Positions 44,223 through 53,179 are shown, numbered from the stretch's first letter. The stretch: DNA of 64,000 bases from Sutcliffiella halmapala (GCF_002019665.1 NZ_KV917375.1:2361175-2425174); one strand, 5' to 3'. Notes: generated by a model from the sequence alone, not told the origin. Program-made: numbers and translations.

Positions 44223-45044
44223 ATGAGAAAAATTTTATCATTCGGTATTTTATTTATTTTATTATTGACGGCAGTAGGCTGCACAAAAGGGGACGATGCA
44301 ACATTAAAAATCGGAGTAAGTGGGACCGATAATCGAATCTGGGATTATGTAGCAGAAAAGGCGGAAAAAGAAGGACTAAATATTGAGATTGTTAGCTTTT
44401 CTGATTATGTCCAACCAAATTTAGCACTAGCTCAAAAAGAATTAGATGCAAATGCTTTCCAAACGATTTCTTATTTTAACGCATTTATTAAAGAACATGA
44501 CTTAGATTTAACACCGATTGCAACAACTGTTATTGCTCCTATGGGTTTATACTCGGACAAATACGATAATGTGGAAGATATCCCAGAAGGCGGGAAAATA
44601 GCGGTACCAAACGAAGCAACGAACATGGGAAGAGCATTTCTATTGCTTCAAGAGGCAGGTCTGATTACGTTACCTGACGATTTTGACGGTAATGGTTCCT
44701 TAGATAAAATTGTAGAAAATCCAAAAAACCTAGAAATCGTACCAGTTATCGCGGGGCAAGCACCACGTGTTCTTCCAGATGTAGCAGCTTCCATAATTAA
44801 TAACGGAATCGCAGTAGACGCTGGTTTTAACCCAATTGAGGATTCAATTTTCCATGAAAGTGAAACTGCAACACCTTACATTAATATCATCGCTGTACGT
44901 ACAGAGGACAAAGATCGCGAGGACTTACAGAAACTTGCTGAAATTTACCAACAAGAGGATGTAAAGCAATTCATTATCGATGAGTACAAAGGCAGTACAA
45001 TCCCGACGTTTGTACCTTTAAGTGATATAGGTGTAAAACATTAA
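44223..45044 (+). CDS. metQ: Methionine-binding lipoprotein
   Basis: A 273-residue NlpA/MetQ-family substrate-binding lipoprotein. The signal peptide ends in AVGC (Cys20), followed by a two-lobed binding domain with QTISYFNAFIKEHDLDLTPI and VPNEATNMGRAFLLLQEAGLI. It delivers methionine to MetNI at the outer face of the membrane. GGGAGAG precedes the ATG, 13 bases after metI. Confidence 0.95.
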   Translation: MRKILSFGILFILLLTAVGCTKGDDATLKIGVSGTDNRIWDYVAEKAEKEGLNIEIVSFSDYVQPNLALAQKELDANAFQTISYFNAFIKEHDLDLTPIATTVIAPMGLYSDKYDNVEDIPEGGKIAVPNEATNMGRAFLLLQEAGLITLPDDFDGNGSLDKIVENPKNLEIVPVIAGQAPRVLPDVAASIINNGIAVDAGFNPIEDSIFHESETATPYINIIAVRTEDKDREDLQKLAEIYQQEDVKQFIIDEYKGSTIPTFVPLSDIGVKH

Positions 45045-45065
45045 AAAGTAGGAGGAATTAAAATT

Positions 45066-46271
45066 ATGACAACTCAACTACAAAACAGCATCTATTTGCA
45101 AGAAGCACTTATTCTCGACATTGACAAGAAGAAGGAACGTTATTTATCTACTAGTCATCAAATCCACGAAAAGCCTGAAATAGGGAATGAAGAATTTTTC
45201 GCTTCTTCCCTCCTAACAACTATTTTAGTGGAAGAAGGATTTTTAGTTGAAACCGGTGTCGCAGGACATGAAACAGCTTTTCTCGCCCGAAAAAAATCTA
45301 GTAAACCAGGTCCGGCAATTGGTTTTTTAGCTGAATATGATGCTCTTCCTGGATTAGGTCATGCTTGCGGTCATAATATCATTGGTACTACAAGTGTAGC
45401 GGCAGCTGTTGCATTAAGTAAAGTGATCGATGATGTTGGTGGTGAGGTAGTTGTCCTTGGAACACCTGCAGAAGAAGGGGGACAAAATGGAAGTGCAAAA
45501 GGAAGCTTTGTGAAGAGTGGTCTTGTTCAAGATCTTGATGTTTGCTTGATGATTCATCCTGGAAATGCGAATAGATTAACAGGAGCTAGTCTTGCTGTGG
45601 ATCCTTTAGATTTTGAGTATATCGGGAAGCCTGCACATGCTTCAGTTTCTCCTCAAGAAGGAATCAATGCACTTGATGCAGTTATACAGTTATTTAACGG
45701 AATTAATGCGTTGCGTCAGCATGTAACAAGTGATGTTCGGATTCACGGAATCATTACTCATGGTGGTGATGCACCTAATATTGTGCCAGAATATGCAAAA
45801 GCCAGATTTTTTATTAGAGCAGCTACAAGAGAAGTTCTAGATGAGGTAACAAACAAAATTAAAGCAGTTGCAGAAGGAGCTGCACTTACCACTGGTGCGA
45901 AGCTGAATATTATTGCCTTTCAAAACCAAATAGATAATATTCTACCAAACAAAAGCTTTGACCATGTTTTTCAAGAGGTGATTGAATCATTGGGAGAAGA
46001 GGTGGATGTGGCAGAAAGAAGCGGTCTAGGCTCTACAGATGTTGGGAATGTAAGTCAGGTTGTCCCTACGATTCATCCGTATTTGAAAATTGGACCGAAA
46101 AATTTAGTAGGGCATACGGAAGCCTTTAAAAATGCAGCAAGGTCAGCTGAAGGAGATCATGCACTAATACTTGGGGCAAAAGCATTAGCACTTACAGCAT
46201 TGCGATTAATATCCGAACCAAGCACTTTAGAAGCTATAAAAAATGAATTTAATGATAGAAAAAAAGTCTAA
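45066..46271 (+). CDS. M20-family amidohydrolase (AbgB-like)
   Basis: A 401-residue zinc-dependent amidohydrolase of the M20D group. AEYDALPGLGHACGHN holds the first metal ligands, EEGG the catalytic glutamate, and GKPAHASVSPQEGINALDA the dimerisation domain region. Relatives cleave N-acyl amino acids or p-aminobenzoyl-glutamate. AGTAGGAGG lies before the ATG, 21 bases after metQ, so it shares the SAM-riboswitch control. A role in releasing methionine from an imported N-acyl-methionine or dipeptide-like compound is a reasonable inference, not shown. Confidence 0.85.
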   Translation: MTTQLQNSIYLQEALILDIDKKKERYLSTSHQIHEKPEIGNEEFFASSLLTTILVEEGFLVETGVAGHETAFLARKKSSKPGPAIGFLAEYDALPGLGHACGHNIIGTTSVAAAVALSKVIDDVGGEVVVLGTPAEEGGQNGSAKGSFVKSGLVQDLDVCLMIHPGNANRLTGASLAVDPLDFEYIGKPAHASVSPQEGINALDAVIQLFNGINALRQHVTSDVRIHGIITHGGDAPNIVPEYAKARFFIRAATREVLDEVTNKIKAVAEGAALTTGAKLNIIAFQNQIDNILPNKSFDHVFQEVIESLGEEVDVAERSGLGSTDVGNVSQVVPTIHPYLKIGPKNLVGHTEAFKNAARSAEGDHALILGAKALALTALRLISEPSTLEAIKNEFNDRKKV

Positions 46272-46278
46272 TAGGAAA

Positions 46279-46310
46279 TGGCTCAACCACAAAGGTTGAG
46301 CCATTTATTT
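46279..46310. terminator. Bidirectional terminator between metQ operon and DUF3307 gene
   Basis: TGGCTCAACC / GGTTGAGCCA stem with a short CACAAA-like loop and T-rich tail, between convergent genes. Confidence 0.88.
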
Positions 46311-46317
46311 TGACTGT

Positions 46318-47187
46318 TTAGCTAAAAAAAATCACTTTAAGAATTACACCATACACAATGGCGAATAGAAAAGAAGTTAAAGTTCCTAATAAAAAATATT
46401 CTGCCCAATCTCGATCATCCATTTGTTTAAAGCGAGTCAGCGATTTTGCTGCCACGATAAATCCTACAGCAGAAAAAGATCCCATCAATATTAATGCTAC
46501 TACGAGCAAGCGCTCTAAATAACCTATAATTTTCCCACGCGAAAGATCTTGATGTTTCATGACCATGTATGTATATTCTTCTGACATATGTTTTTGACTA
46601 GAGGGGCTAACTGCTAGATCCTTTAATGTATACTTTCCTTCGAACAAAGAAAGATGATTTGTTAAGGAACCAAGCATGATTTTAATAATGTGACCAGTAA
46701 CTGACGTTATGATAATAAACATGATAATAATAAATAGAGTGCTATTAAGTAAACTTAATTGTTGAATTGGCCCATCTTGTATATTTAGGGAAACAAGGAT
46801 AAATTCCAATAGTTCATTTAAATTTACATCGAAAAAATAATAGCAAACTATTAAAATCGTAAAGATGTGTAATAATTGATCTGCTAAAAAAAGGCCAAGA
46901 TTCCAGCCGTTTTTTTGTTTTGTAAACCTTACTTTTTCTTGTAATAGTATTTTTAAATCATCTATAAAATAATGTAACAATACTAGTAATAAAGTTGGAG
47001 TAATTACTTGTAAGTAAAAATTCGAATCATTTTGTCCAAGATAAATTACTGTTAAAGCAAGAAAAACTAAAAGACTATGGTGCATAAGGTGGAGCTTTAA
47101 AAAACGCTTTTTTTCTCGCACCATGTTTTCTGTTTGAAAATAAAAATCGGCAACCAAATGAGCAAGAATGAGGCTAAGAATAATCAT
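46318..47187 (-). CDS. DUF3307 membrane protein, partner of SatD-like protein
   Basis: A 289-residue protein with about seven hydrophobic helices. The N-terminus LILAHLVADFYFQTENMVREKKRFLKLHLMHHS is the DUF3307 hallmark, with conserved Asp, Gln and a His pair inside or near the membrane. Its start follows AGGAGCTG, 23 bases after the SatD-like stop, so the two genes form an operon. The family has no established biochemical function that I know of. Confidence 0.85.
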   Translation of the reverse strand: MIILSLILAHLVADFYFQTENMVREKKRFLKLHLMHHSLLVFLALTVIYLGQNDSNFYLQVITPTLLLVLLHYFIDDLKILLQEKVRFTKQKNGWNLGLFLADQLLHIFTILIVCYYFFDVNLNELLEFILVSLNIQDGPIQQLSLLNSTLFIIIMFIIITSVTGHIIKIMLGSLTNHLSLFEGKYTLKDLAVSPSSQKHMSEEYTYMVMKHQDLSRGKIIGYLERLLVVALILMGSFSAVGFIVAAKSLTRFKQMDDRDWAEYFLLGTLTSFLFAIVYGVILKVIFFS

Positions 47188-47210
47188 ATGTCAGCTCCTA
47201 ACTTGAAAAC

Positions 47211-47957
47211 TTATTTTAAGAGTAGGATGTCTAGGTTTTGCTTCAGCTGATTTTTTATTGTCTTGTTTAATTCCATCGTGAGGTTTTTTGGATAAGTGTC
47301 AGCATAAGTTTCCTCAAGATGATTTAATGTTTGTTGGATAGTGTGCAATGTTTTAAATAGTATCTCACAATTTCCTTTCTTATAGTGACTAGAAATAGTA
47401 GAAGGGGACTTTCTTAATAGGTCTGCAATCGTTTTTTGCTCCTCCAATACGGAATAAAGTCCTGATATTAGTCGTTGTAACTTTGTTTGCTCATTTATTA
47501 GTTTTCCTTGATACTCTAACAATAAATTTAACATATCTAAAGATTGTATTGATATCACTTCAGAGTCCGGAAAAAGCAAAATGGATGTTCGATTTGTCGA
47601 GGCTTTTATTTTCTCATTAGCTAATCTAGCTTGTCTCATCAACGGATGATTCCATTTATCAATATCAATTTTCGCAAGGTCTTCTTCTACTAATCCAAAG
47701 GACATTCCAAAATAAGGAGGTTGATCTTCCAGTCTCCATAGTTGGTTTAAGTAAAAAGCAACCGTATAGGCAGTAGAAAAATGGTCAAATATACAGACAA
47801 TCTCATCACCTAGTCGGTGTTTGACATGTGCATTAGGTAGCCCTCTTGTCCAAACTTTTATATAACCTTCTAATGCTTCTAAATAGTTCGTAATATCATT
47901 CCAATTTCTACTGGAATTTGTTACATCCATCATAAATATGGAAACAGGCTTTTTCAT
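47211..47957 (-). CDS. SatD-family protein: cyclase-like core plus helix-turn-helix
   Basis: A 248-residue cytosolic protein. Residues 1-130 read like a class III nucleotidyl-cyclase core: FMMDVTNSS with Asp11 at the first metal position, HRLGDEIVCIF with Asp51, FGMSFGLVEED and MRQARLANEKIKAS. Residues 174-200 (KTIADLLRKSPSTISSHYKKG) look like a helix-turn-helix. The combination and the DUF3307 neighbour are those of the SatD family, found in many bacteria. Whether it makes a nucleotide signal or only binds one is unknown. GGAGGG lies 6 bases before the ATG. Confidence 0.8.
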   Translation of the reverse strand: MKKPVSIFMMDVTNSSRNWNDITNYLEALEGYIKVWTRGLPNAHVKHRLGDEIVCIFDHFSTAYTVAFYLNQLWRLEDQPPYFGMSFGLVEEDLAKIDIDKWNHPLMRQARLANEKIKASTNRTSILLFPDSEVISIQSLDMLNLLLEYQGKLINEQTKLQRLISGLYSVLEEQKTIADLLRKSPSTISSHYKKGNCEILFKTLHTIQQTLNHLEETYADTYPKNLTMELNKTIKNQLKQNLDILLLK

Positions 47958-48289
47958 GGCTGTCCCTCCTCACTTAGATAATCTTTTAACTATCATAGTA
48001 TATGCTATTATTTTAATTCAATTCGACTATTTAATCAAACTATACACAAATTCGATAGATTAATCGAATTAAAGATATGTAGATAATATAGTCAAAGCGT
48101 TATAGAATAAGAACGAATTATTACTTGCTCTTTTAAGAGAAAATAAAACAATGTGTTAGAGGAAGAACATTTTACTTCTTCTTCCGTAAAATAAAAAATA
48201 ACAATTTGCTTGTATTAATTTGTAACATCCTATAAAATAAATAAAAATTAAAGATTGTAAGTAATGATAGGAATTCAGTAGTGTATTAT

Positions 48290-48484
48290 CTCCCTGTTTA
48301 AGAGAGCTGATGGTTGGTGCAAATCAGTACAAAGATAAACGCGAAGTACCTCCTTGAACTTTTTCTGTGAAAGAAAAGTAGCAGAAAACGGCCGAACCGT
48401 TATTCGTTTGAGTGGAAGAGAAATCTTCAACAAAGGGTGGTACCACGTAAACCACGTCCCTTTCTTAGGGGCGTGGTTTTTTAT
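48290..48484 (+). promoter_or_regulatory. T-box leader (tRNA-Tyr sensing) of tyrZ
   Basis: Stem I region with AGAGAGCTGATGG and a candidate specifier UAC in GCGAAGTACCTCC, the T-box core AAAGGGTGGTACCACG (48433-48448), and the terminator ACCACGTCCCT / AGGGGCGTGGT (48451-48477) with T6. The gene it should control, tyrZ, now starts almost 2.3 kb downstream. A possible promoter is TTGCTT/TATAAA near 48206-48236. Nothing else is seen in 47958-48290. Confidence 0.9.
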
Positions 48485-48567
48485 ATTTCGGAGCGGTTAA
48501 ACATTTATAGTGAAACGAACCCAACAAAGTATTTAAAGGCGCCCCCCTTTATTCAGGGGAGACACCC

Positions 48568-48675
48568 ATGCAAACAAAATTTGCACCATGGCAGATGAAA
48601 GTGAGACTCGGATCATCAACCGCTATGATTCCCTCGTCTCCCCTGATGATTGGAGTGCAAGGCATGAGACTCCTG
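48568..48675 (+). repeat. Intergenic repeat copy R4, left part
   Basis: Left arm of an R2-type repeat: TTTGCACCATGGCAGATGAA, then CTCCCCTGATGATTGGAGTG and GAGACTCCTG, where the copy is interrupted by the group II intron. The right part resumes at 50603 with CGGAAGG. Confidence 0.85.
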
Positions 48676-49177
48676 GAGCGACCGAGCAAGGTCGTAATAT
48701 ATAACGGGTGGGATTCCCGTCGAGAAAGAACTAACCATTCACTCGTAGCGAGTCTTGGAGGATATGTGGTAACACTATATCTTTAAGCGTAGACAGTTAG
48801 GGAATGGGCCGTAAACCGAATAAAGGTTGAAGGGATTGAGCTCCGAAATCAGTGCCAAGTTAGGAAGGCCGATGTGTTCGGGAGTGCAGAAGGCAACATT
48901 GTTATTCTCGTAATGGTGAGAGAATGACAACTTCCTCGGAGTCGATGACCGTGGCACGTTTCACATTGATATATTACGGCAACTCGGGAGGTCCTTTAAG
49001 TCTCTCCTTCATATCGGAGAGTAATGACGAACAAGCGATAACAAAGTGAGGGCTGTCAAACGCTTAAAGGAAGTCGGATAGTGGCATAGTACCTATTAAA
49101 ATAATGATAGGAAAGGCCATTACTCGTCATCGACCTTGAAAGAGACACACTTACTACACACGGAGGTAGAGAGAGAA

Positions 49178-50506
49178 GTGGAAACAAAACTAGCAAGGAT
49201 AACAGAATTAGCGAAATCGAATCAAGATATAGTTTTCACTTCGTTGGCTCATTTACTTAATGAAGAGAATCTTAAACAATGTCACCGAGAGTTGCCAAGC
49301 AAGAAGGCAACAGGCATAACTGGCATGACAAAGGCGGAATATGACACAAATCTGGATGAGAACACCAAAAGACTAGTGGGGAAATTAAAGAAGAAGGCTT
49401 ATCGTCCTATCCCAGTAAAACGAACATACATCGATAAACCTGGAACGAAGATGAAAAGACCACTGGGTATCCCAGACCACGAGGATAAAATCGTTCAACA
49501 AGCCATTGGGAAAATTCTCAAAGCCATATTTGAGCATGAGTTCCTGGACAGTTCCTTTGGATTTCGACCAGGTAGAAACTGCCACGATGCATTAAAGATT
49601 CTGAATGTGTATATTGAAGAACGCCCCACCAACTATATAGTGGATGTTGATATTAAAGGATTCTTTGACAACGTTAATCACGAGTGGATGATGAAATTCT
49701 TGAAACAACGTATCAATGACCCAAACTTCTTAGGAATTATCGCTAGGTTTCTAAAAGGTGGGTACATGGAAGAAGGTAAATATTTCGATACGGATAAAGG
49801 AACTCCCCAAGGGGGTATCATTTCACCAATTTTAGCGAACGTATATCTACATTATGTCCTAGACTTATGGTTCGAAAAAGTGGTTCGTAAACAGTGTAAT
49901 GGTCAAGCTTACATGGTCCGTTATGCGGACGACTTTGTGTGCTGCTTTCAGTACAAAAGCGATGCAGATGCCTTTTACTCTGCCCTTATCATGCGTTTAC
50001 AAAAGTTCCATCTTGAAATTGCAGAAGATAAAACGAAAATCATTTCCTTTGGTCGTTATGCAGATAAAGATAGTAAGCGGAATGGACAAGGAAAACCACC
50101 AACATTCGATTTCTTAGGCTTCACTCACTATTGTAGTGAGAGTAAGAAAGGGTCATTTAGGGTTAAACGGAAGAGTAGTAAGAAGAAAGTAACAGCCAAG
50201 TTAAAGAAACATAAGGAATGGCTCAAAGCTAATCGAACAATGGACATCAAGGACATTATGAAAAGCATTAACCGTTCCTTAACAGGCTACTACAACTACT
50301 ACTGTATTACCGATAACACTCAACATGTCGAGAGTTTTCTGTATCGTATCCGACTACTATTGTTCAAGTGGATGAACCGAAGGAGCCAAAGGAAATCATT
50401 CACATGGGAGAAGTTCAACATATTTTTAAGTAAATATCCTTTGAAGAGTCCAAGGGCGAAAGTAAACATATATCAACTGAAGAAAGACATTAGCTACATT
50501 TTGTGA
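49178..50506 (+). CDS. ltrA: Group II intron reverse transcriptase/maturase
   Basis: The intron-encoded protein (443 residues from the GTG at 49178, which has GGAGGT 10 bases upstream; 456 from a TTG at 49136). The reverse transcriptase carries KRPLGIPDHEDKIVQQAI, SFGFRPGRNCHDAL, DIKGFFDNV, GTPQGGIISPILANVYL and the catalytic YADD in VRYADDF. The maturase (X) domain follows with SINRSLTGYYNYYCITDN and RIRLLLFKWMNRRSQRKSF. The protein ends shortly after, so an HNH endonuclease domain is missing. The frame is intact, so the intron may still move and splice. Confidence 0.93.
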   Translation: METKLARITELAKSNQDIVFTSLAHLLNEENLKQCHRELPSKKATGITGMTKAEYDTNLDENTKRLVGKLKKKAYRPIPVKRTYIDKPGTKMKRPLGIPDHEDKIVQQAIGKILKAIFEHEFLDSSFGFRPGRNCHDALKILNVYIEERPTNYIVDVDIKGFFDNVNHEWMMKFLKQRINDPNFLGIIARFLKGGYMEEGKYFDTDKGTPQGGIISPILANVYLHYVLDLWFEKVVRKQCNGQAYMVRYADDFVCCFQYKSDADAFYSALIMRLQKFHLEIAEDKTKIISFGRYADKDSKRNGQGKPPTFDFLGFTHYCSESKKGSFRVKRKSSKKKVTAKLKKHKEWLKANRTMDIKDIMKSINRSLTGYYNYYCITDNTQHVESFLYRIRLLLFKWMNRRSQRKSFTWEKFNIFLSKYPLKSPRAKVNIYQLKKDISYIL

Positions 50507-50519
50507 AGGGTGATGAGAA

Positions 50520-50553
50520 GAGCCGTGTGCGATAGTATCGCATGCACGGATCT
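50520..50553 (+). ncRNA. Group II intron domain V
   Basis: A 34-base hairpin with the catalytic AGC triad near its 5' side (GAGCCGTGTGCGAT), a short loop and the partner strand ATCGCATGCACGGATC. This is the most conserved RNA element of the intron and confirms its identity. Confidence 0.92.
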
Positions 50554-50602
50554 GTGAGGAGTGAGGAGAACACAGTAAAAGTGTGGCTCCCGCTTACTCG
50601 AC

Positions 50603-50745
50603 CGGAAGGCAGCGTGTTTCGGGAGAACCCACAGGCGCTTTTGCGCCGAGGAGGCTCCCGAACCGCCCGCGGAAAGCGAATGCCTGGCACGGAAATCATC
50701 AGGGTGTTTAAAGTGATAACCCTATTTTCAGGGTAGCCGATATTT
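50603..50745 (+). repeat. Intergenic repeat copy R4, right part
   Basis: Continues the interrupted repeat: CGGAAGGC, GAGAACCCACAGGCGC, GCGCCGAGGAGGCTCCC, CCGCCCGCGGAAAGCGAA, TCATCAGGGTGTTTAAA and CCTATTTTCAGGGTAG. It ends about 20 bases before the tyrZ start. Confidence 0.85.
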
Positions 50746-50766
50746 TTTAAAGGAGGAAAAGCCAAA

Positions 50767-52014
50767 ATGGAGAATATATTAAACAAGCTATCAAATGAAC
50801 AAAAAACAGAAGTAGAGAGACAATTTACCCTCTATAACAATGGAGTATCCGAGATAATCCCAGCAAACGAATTAAAACAGAAGATTGCCAAATCACTAAT
50901 AAATGATCAACCCTTAAAAATAAAATTAGGCTTAGATCCATCAGCTCCAGATGTTCATCTAGGCCATACAGTTGTCTTAAATAAGCTAAAACAGTTTCAG
51001 CAAAACGGTCACATTATACAGTTAATAATTGGTGACTTTACAGGTAAAATCGGTGATCCAACAGGAAAATCGATAGCAAGAAAGCAACTAACTGACGAGG
51101 AAGTAAAGCATAATGCTAAAACATACTTCGAACAATTCGGTAAGGTACTCGATATGGAAAAAGTCGAATTATACTACAATTCAAAATGGCTATCGGCTTT
51201 ACGATTAGAAGAAATTATTAACTTATCAGCAAGTATAACAGTCGCTCGACTTTTAGAAAGAAATGATTTTTCAGAGCGACTATCATCAGGAAAGCCAATC
51301 TCGCTTCACGAATTTTTCTACCCACTCATGCAAGGCTACGATTCTGTTGAATTAGAAAGTGATGTTGAGCTTGGTGGTACCGATCAACATTTTAATGTAT
51401 TAATGGGACGTCATTTGCAAGAGCATTTTAAGAAAGAAAAGCAAGTGGTCGTGTTACTTCCATTATTAGAAGGTTTAGATGGTGTAGAGAAAATGTCTAA
51501 GTCTAAAAACAATTACATTGGAGTAGATGAAGAACCTTCACAAATGTACGGGAAAACCATGTCGATTTCAGATGAGTTAATCACTAAGTACTTTCATTTA
51601 GTGACAAATTTAACAGTAGAAGAGAAAACGCAAATAACAGGCCAAATAGAGAGTGGAGATATACATCCTAGAGATGCAAAGATGAAACTTGCTAAACTGA
51701 TTGTTGAAATGTACCATGACGAGCTAGCTGCTCAACAAGCGGAAGAGCATTTTAAAACGGTTTTCCAAAAAGGTGCCATACCCAGAGACATTCCAACTAT
51801 TGATTGGAATGGAGAAAAGGAAATTGGGATTCTAGATTTATTAGTTCAGTTAAACTTGCAGAATTCCAAAAGTGAAGCACGACGCATGATCCAAAATGGC
51901 GGGATTAGAATAGCGGGAGAAAAAGTAATGGATCCTAATCTAATTGTCGAGTTAAAAAATGAAATGACTTTACAAGTTGGGAAGAGGAAATTCCTTAAAG
52001 TACACATTATTTAA
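50767..52014 (+). CDS. tyrZ: Tyrosyl-tRNA synthetase, TyrZ type
   Basis: Class I synthetase of 415 residues that charges tRNA-Tyr. [11 protein letters not shown] is the HIGH motif, and [11 protein letters not shown] shows the KMSKS form typical of TyrZ rather than the KFGKT form of TyrS. A C-terminal S4-like RNA-binding domain ([22 protein letters not shown]) is present. AAAGGAGG lies before the ATG. The T-box leader meant for it lies more than 2.2 kb upstream, behind a repeat and an intron. Confidence 0.95.
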   Translation: MENILNKLSNEQKTEVERQFTLYNNGVSEIIPANELKQKIAKSLINDQPLKIKLGLDPSAPDVHLGHTVVLNKLKQFQQNGHIIQLIIGDFTGKIGDPTGKSIARKQLTDEEVKHNAKTYFEQFGKVLDMEKVELYYNSKWLSALRLEEIINLSASITVARLLERNDFSERLSSGKPISLHEFFYPLMQGYDSVELESDVELGGTDQHFNVLMGRHLQEHFKKEKQVVVLLPLLEGLDGVEKMSKSKNNYIGVDEEPSQMYGKTMSISDELITKYFHLVTNLTVEEKTQITGQIESGDIHPRDAKMKLAKLIVEMYHDELAAQQAEEHFKTVFQKGAIPRDIPTIDWNGEKEIGILDLLVQLNLQNSKSEARRMIQNGGIRIAGEKVMDPNLIVELKNEMTLQVGKRKFLKVHII

Positions 52015-52045
52015 TACGTGCAGGATTAATACCTGCACGTATTAA
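52014..52045 (+). terminator. Terminator-like hairpin behind tyrZ
   Basis: Perfect 11-base stem ATACGTGCAGG / CCTGCACGTAT; the following T-run is weak, so part of the transcription may continue into the Nudix gene. Confidence 0.65.
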
Positions 52046-52072
52046 AATCTATTTGATAGGGGATGCGAACAA

Positions 52073-52705
52073 GTGGAATCAGAAAAATTAAAAATTTTTG
52101 ATGAATATAGAAATTTTCTAGGTGTAGCTACGAGAGCAGAAGTACATAAAGTTGGACACTGGCATGAAACGTTTCATTGTTGGGTAGTTAGCAGGGAAGA
52201 GGATGGTGATTATATATATTTCCAACTTCGTAGTCCAATAAAAAAAGACTATCCTAACCTTTTAGATATTACCGCTGCTGGTCATCTTCTAGCTAATGAA
52301 ACAGTAGAAGATGGAATTAGAGAAGTAAGAGAGGAAATAGGTCTTGAGGTTACGATAGGAGAACTTCATTCGTTAGGAATTATACCATACAGTAATCAAC
52401 AAGGAGATCTCATTGATAAAGAACTAGCTCACGCATTTTTACTTATAAGGAATTGTGAAATGGAAGATTTTCAGTTACAGCTGGAAGAAGTAGTTGGAAT
52501 CGTAAAAATTAGGTTGGATGACTGTAGGGAACTTTGGTCAGGAACTAAAGAAACCATTTTTATTTCTGGGTTTAACATAACCGCAGCTGGTGAACACATA
52601 AAGGTAAAAAAAGCTGTTACGAAAGAAGCGTTTGTTCCACATGAGGATCATTTTTATATTGAAACATTTAACATCATTAAATCCGCCATAGAAAGTAGGA
52701 GTTAA
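52073..52705 (+). CDS. Nudix hydrolase
   Basis: A 210-residue Nudix-fold hydrolase of nucleotide-like diphosphates. The Nudix box reads AAGHLLANETVEDGIREVREEIGLEV, one residue shorter between the first Glu and the RE pair than the MutT pattern, as I recall for the Idi/YfcD-like group. The N-terminus KIFDEYRNFLGVATRAEVHKVGHWHETFHCW also fits that group. The start is GTG at 52073 with TAGGGG upstream. The substrate is unknown. A VOC protein gene starts two bases after its stop. Confidence 0.88.
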   Translation: MESEKLKIFDEYRNFLGVATRAEVHKVGHWHETFHCWVVSREEDGDYIYFQLRSPIKKDYPNLLDITAAGHLLANETVEDGIREVREEIGLEVTIGELHSLGIIPYSNQQGDLIDKELAHAFLLIRNCEMEDFQLQLEEVVGIVKIRLDDCRELWSGTKETIFISGFNITAAGEHIKVKKAVTKEAFVPHEDHFYIETFNIIKSAIESRS

Positions 52706-52707
52706 AA

Positions 52708-53097
52708 ATGAGTAATCCATTTAACATGCAAGCAGTAACGCCCATTTTTCGAATGATTGATGTGGACCAAACAACAGAATTCTATTTAGATTTCTTAGGT
52801 TTTCAGAAGCAATGGGAGCATCGTTTTGAGCAGGATTTTCCATTATATATGGAGATATCACTAGGCTCATGCGTTATCCATCTATCTGAGCATTTTGGAG
52901 ATGCAAATCCTGGATCAGCTATCAGAATTGAAACGAATGAGCTAGATGCATTTCATTTATTTTTAAGTAATAAGAAGTATAAGTACGCTAGACCAGGGAT
53001 AGAGCGCACTCCTTGGGGCACGAGAGAAGTGACTGTTTCAGATCCCTCTGGTAATCGATTGGTCTTTTTTGAGAAGGTAAAGTTAGAGGAACTCTAG
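52708..53097 (+). CDS. Glyoxalase/bleomycin-resistance (VOC) superfamily protein
   Basis: A 129-residue single-module VOC protein. The pattern TPIFRMIDVDQTTEFYLDFLGFQKQWEHRF, SCVIHLSEHFGDANPG and TREVTVSDPSGNRLVFFEK fits the bleomycin-resistance-protein-like group. Such proteins bind or modify small molecules; which one is not visible. AGGAG is located 6-7 bases before the ATG, within the end of the Nudix gene context, so both are probably co-transcribed. Confidence 0.85.
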   Translation: MSNPFNMQAVTPIFRMIDVDQTTEFYLDFLGFQKQWEHRFEQDFPLYMEISLGSCVIHLSEHFGDANPGSAIRIETNELDAFHLFLSNKKYKYARPGIERTPWGTREVTVSDPSGNRLVFFEKVKLEEL

Positions 53098-53132
53098 AGG
53101 AGTTTGACCATTATTAATTAACCTTCTCAAAC

Positions 53133-53170
53133 GATAAAACCTAACAAAATAATCTTTGCTAGGTTTTATC
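53133..53170. terminator. Bidirectional terminator-like hairpin
   Basis: Perfect 11-base stem GATAAAACCTA / TAGGTTTTATC with a 16-base loop between the convergent VOC and cyd genes. Confidence 0.7.
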
Positions 53171-53179
53171 GACTAGTAT

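Larger units (their letters stand above)
48676..50602 (+). mobile_element. Group II intron inserted in repeat R4
   Basis: About 1.93 kb. The ends are set by comparison with uninterrupted repeat copies, in which CTCCTG is directly followed by CGGGA: here CTCCTG ends at 48675 and CGGAAGG begins at 50603. The first 500 bases are structured RNA (domains I-III), a reverse transcriptase/maturase follows in domain IV, then domain V (50520-50553) and domain VI with the stem GAGTGAG / CTTACTC. The 5' end reads GAGCG rather than the usual GTGYG. CGGGAGT at 48879-48885 could pair with exon ACTCCTG as EBS1-IBS1. Confidence 0.88.

Noticed and set aside
48568-48786. 72-codon plus-strand frame at the start of the intron
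   Set aside because: It spans the exon-intron boundary and structured RNA of domain I; the sequence is explained by the repeat and the intron.
50490-50786. 98-codon minus-strand frame across intron end and repeat R4
   Set aside because: It runs through domain V, domain VI and the repeat and into the tyrZ start; no plausible coding content.
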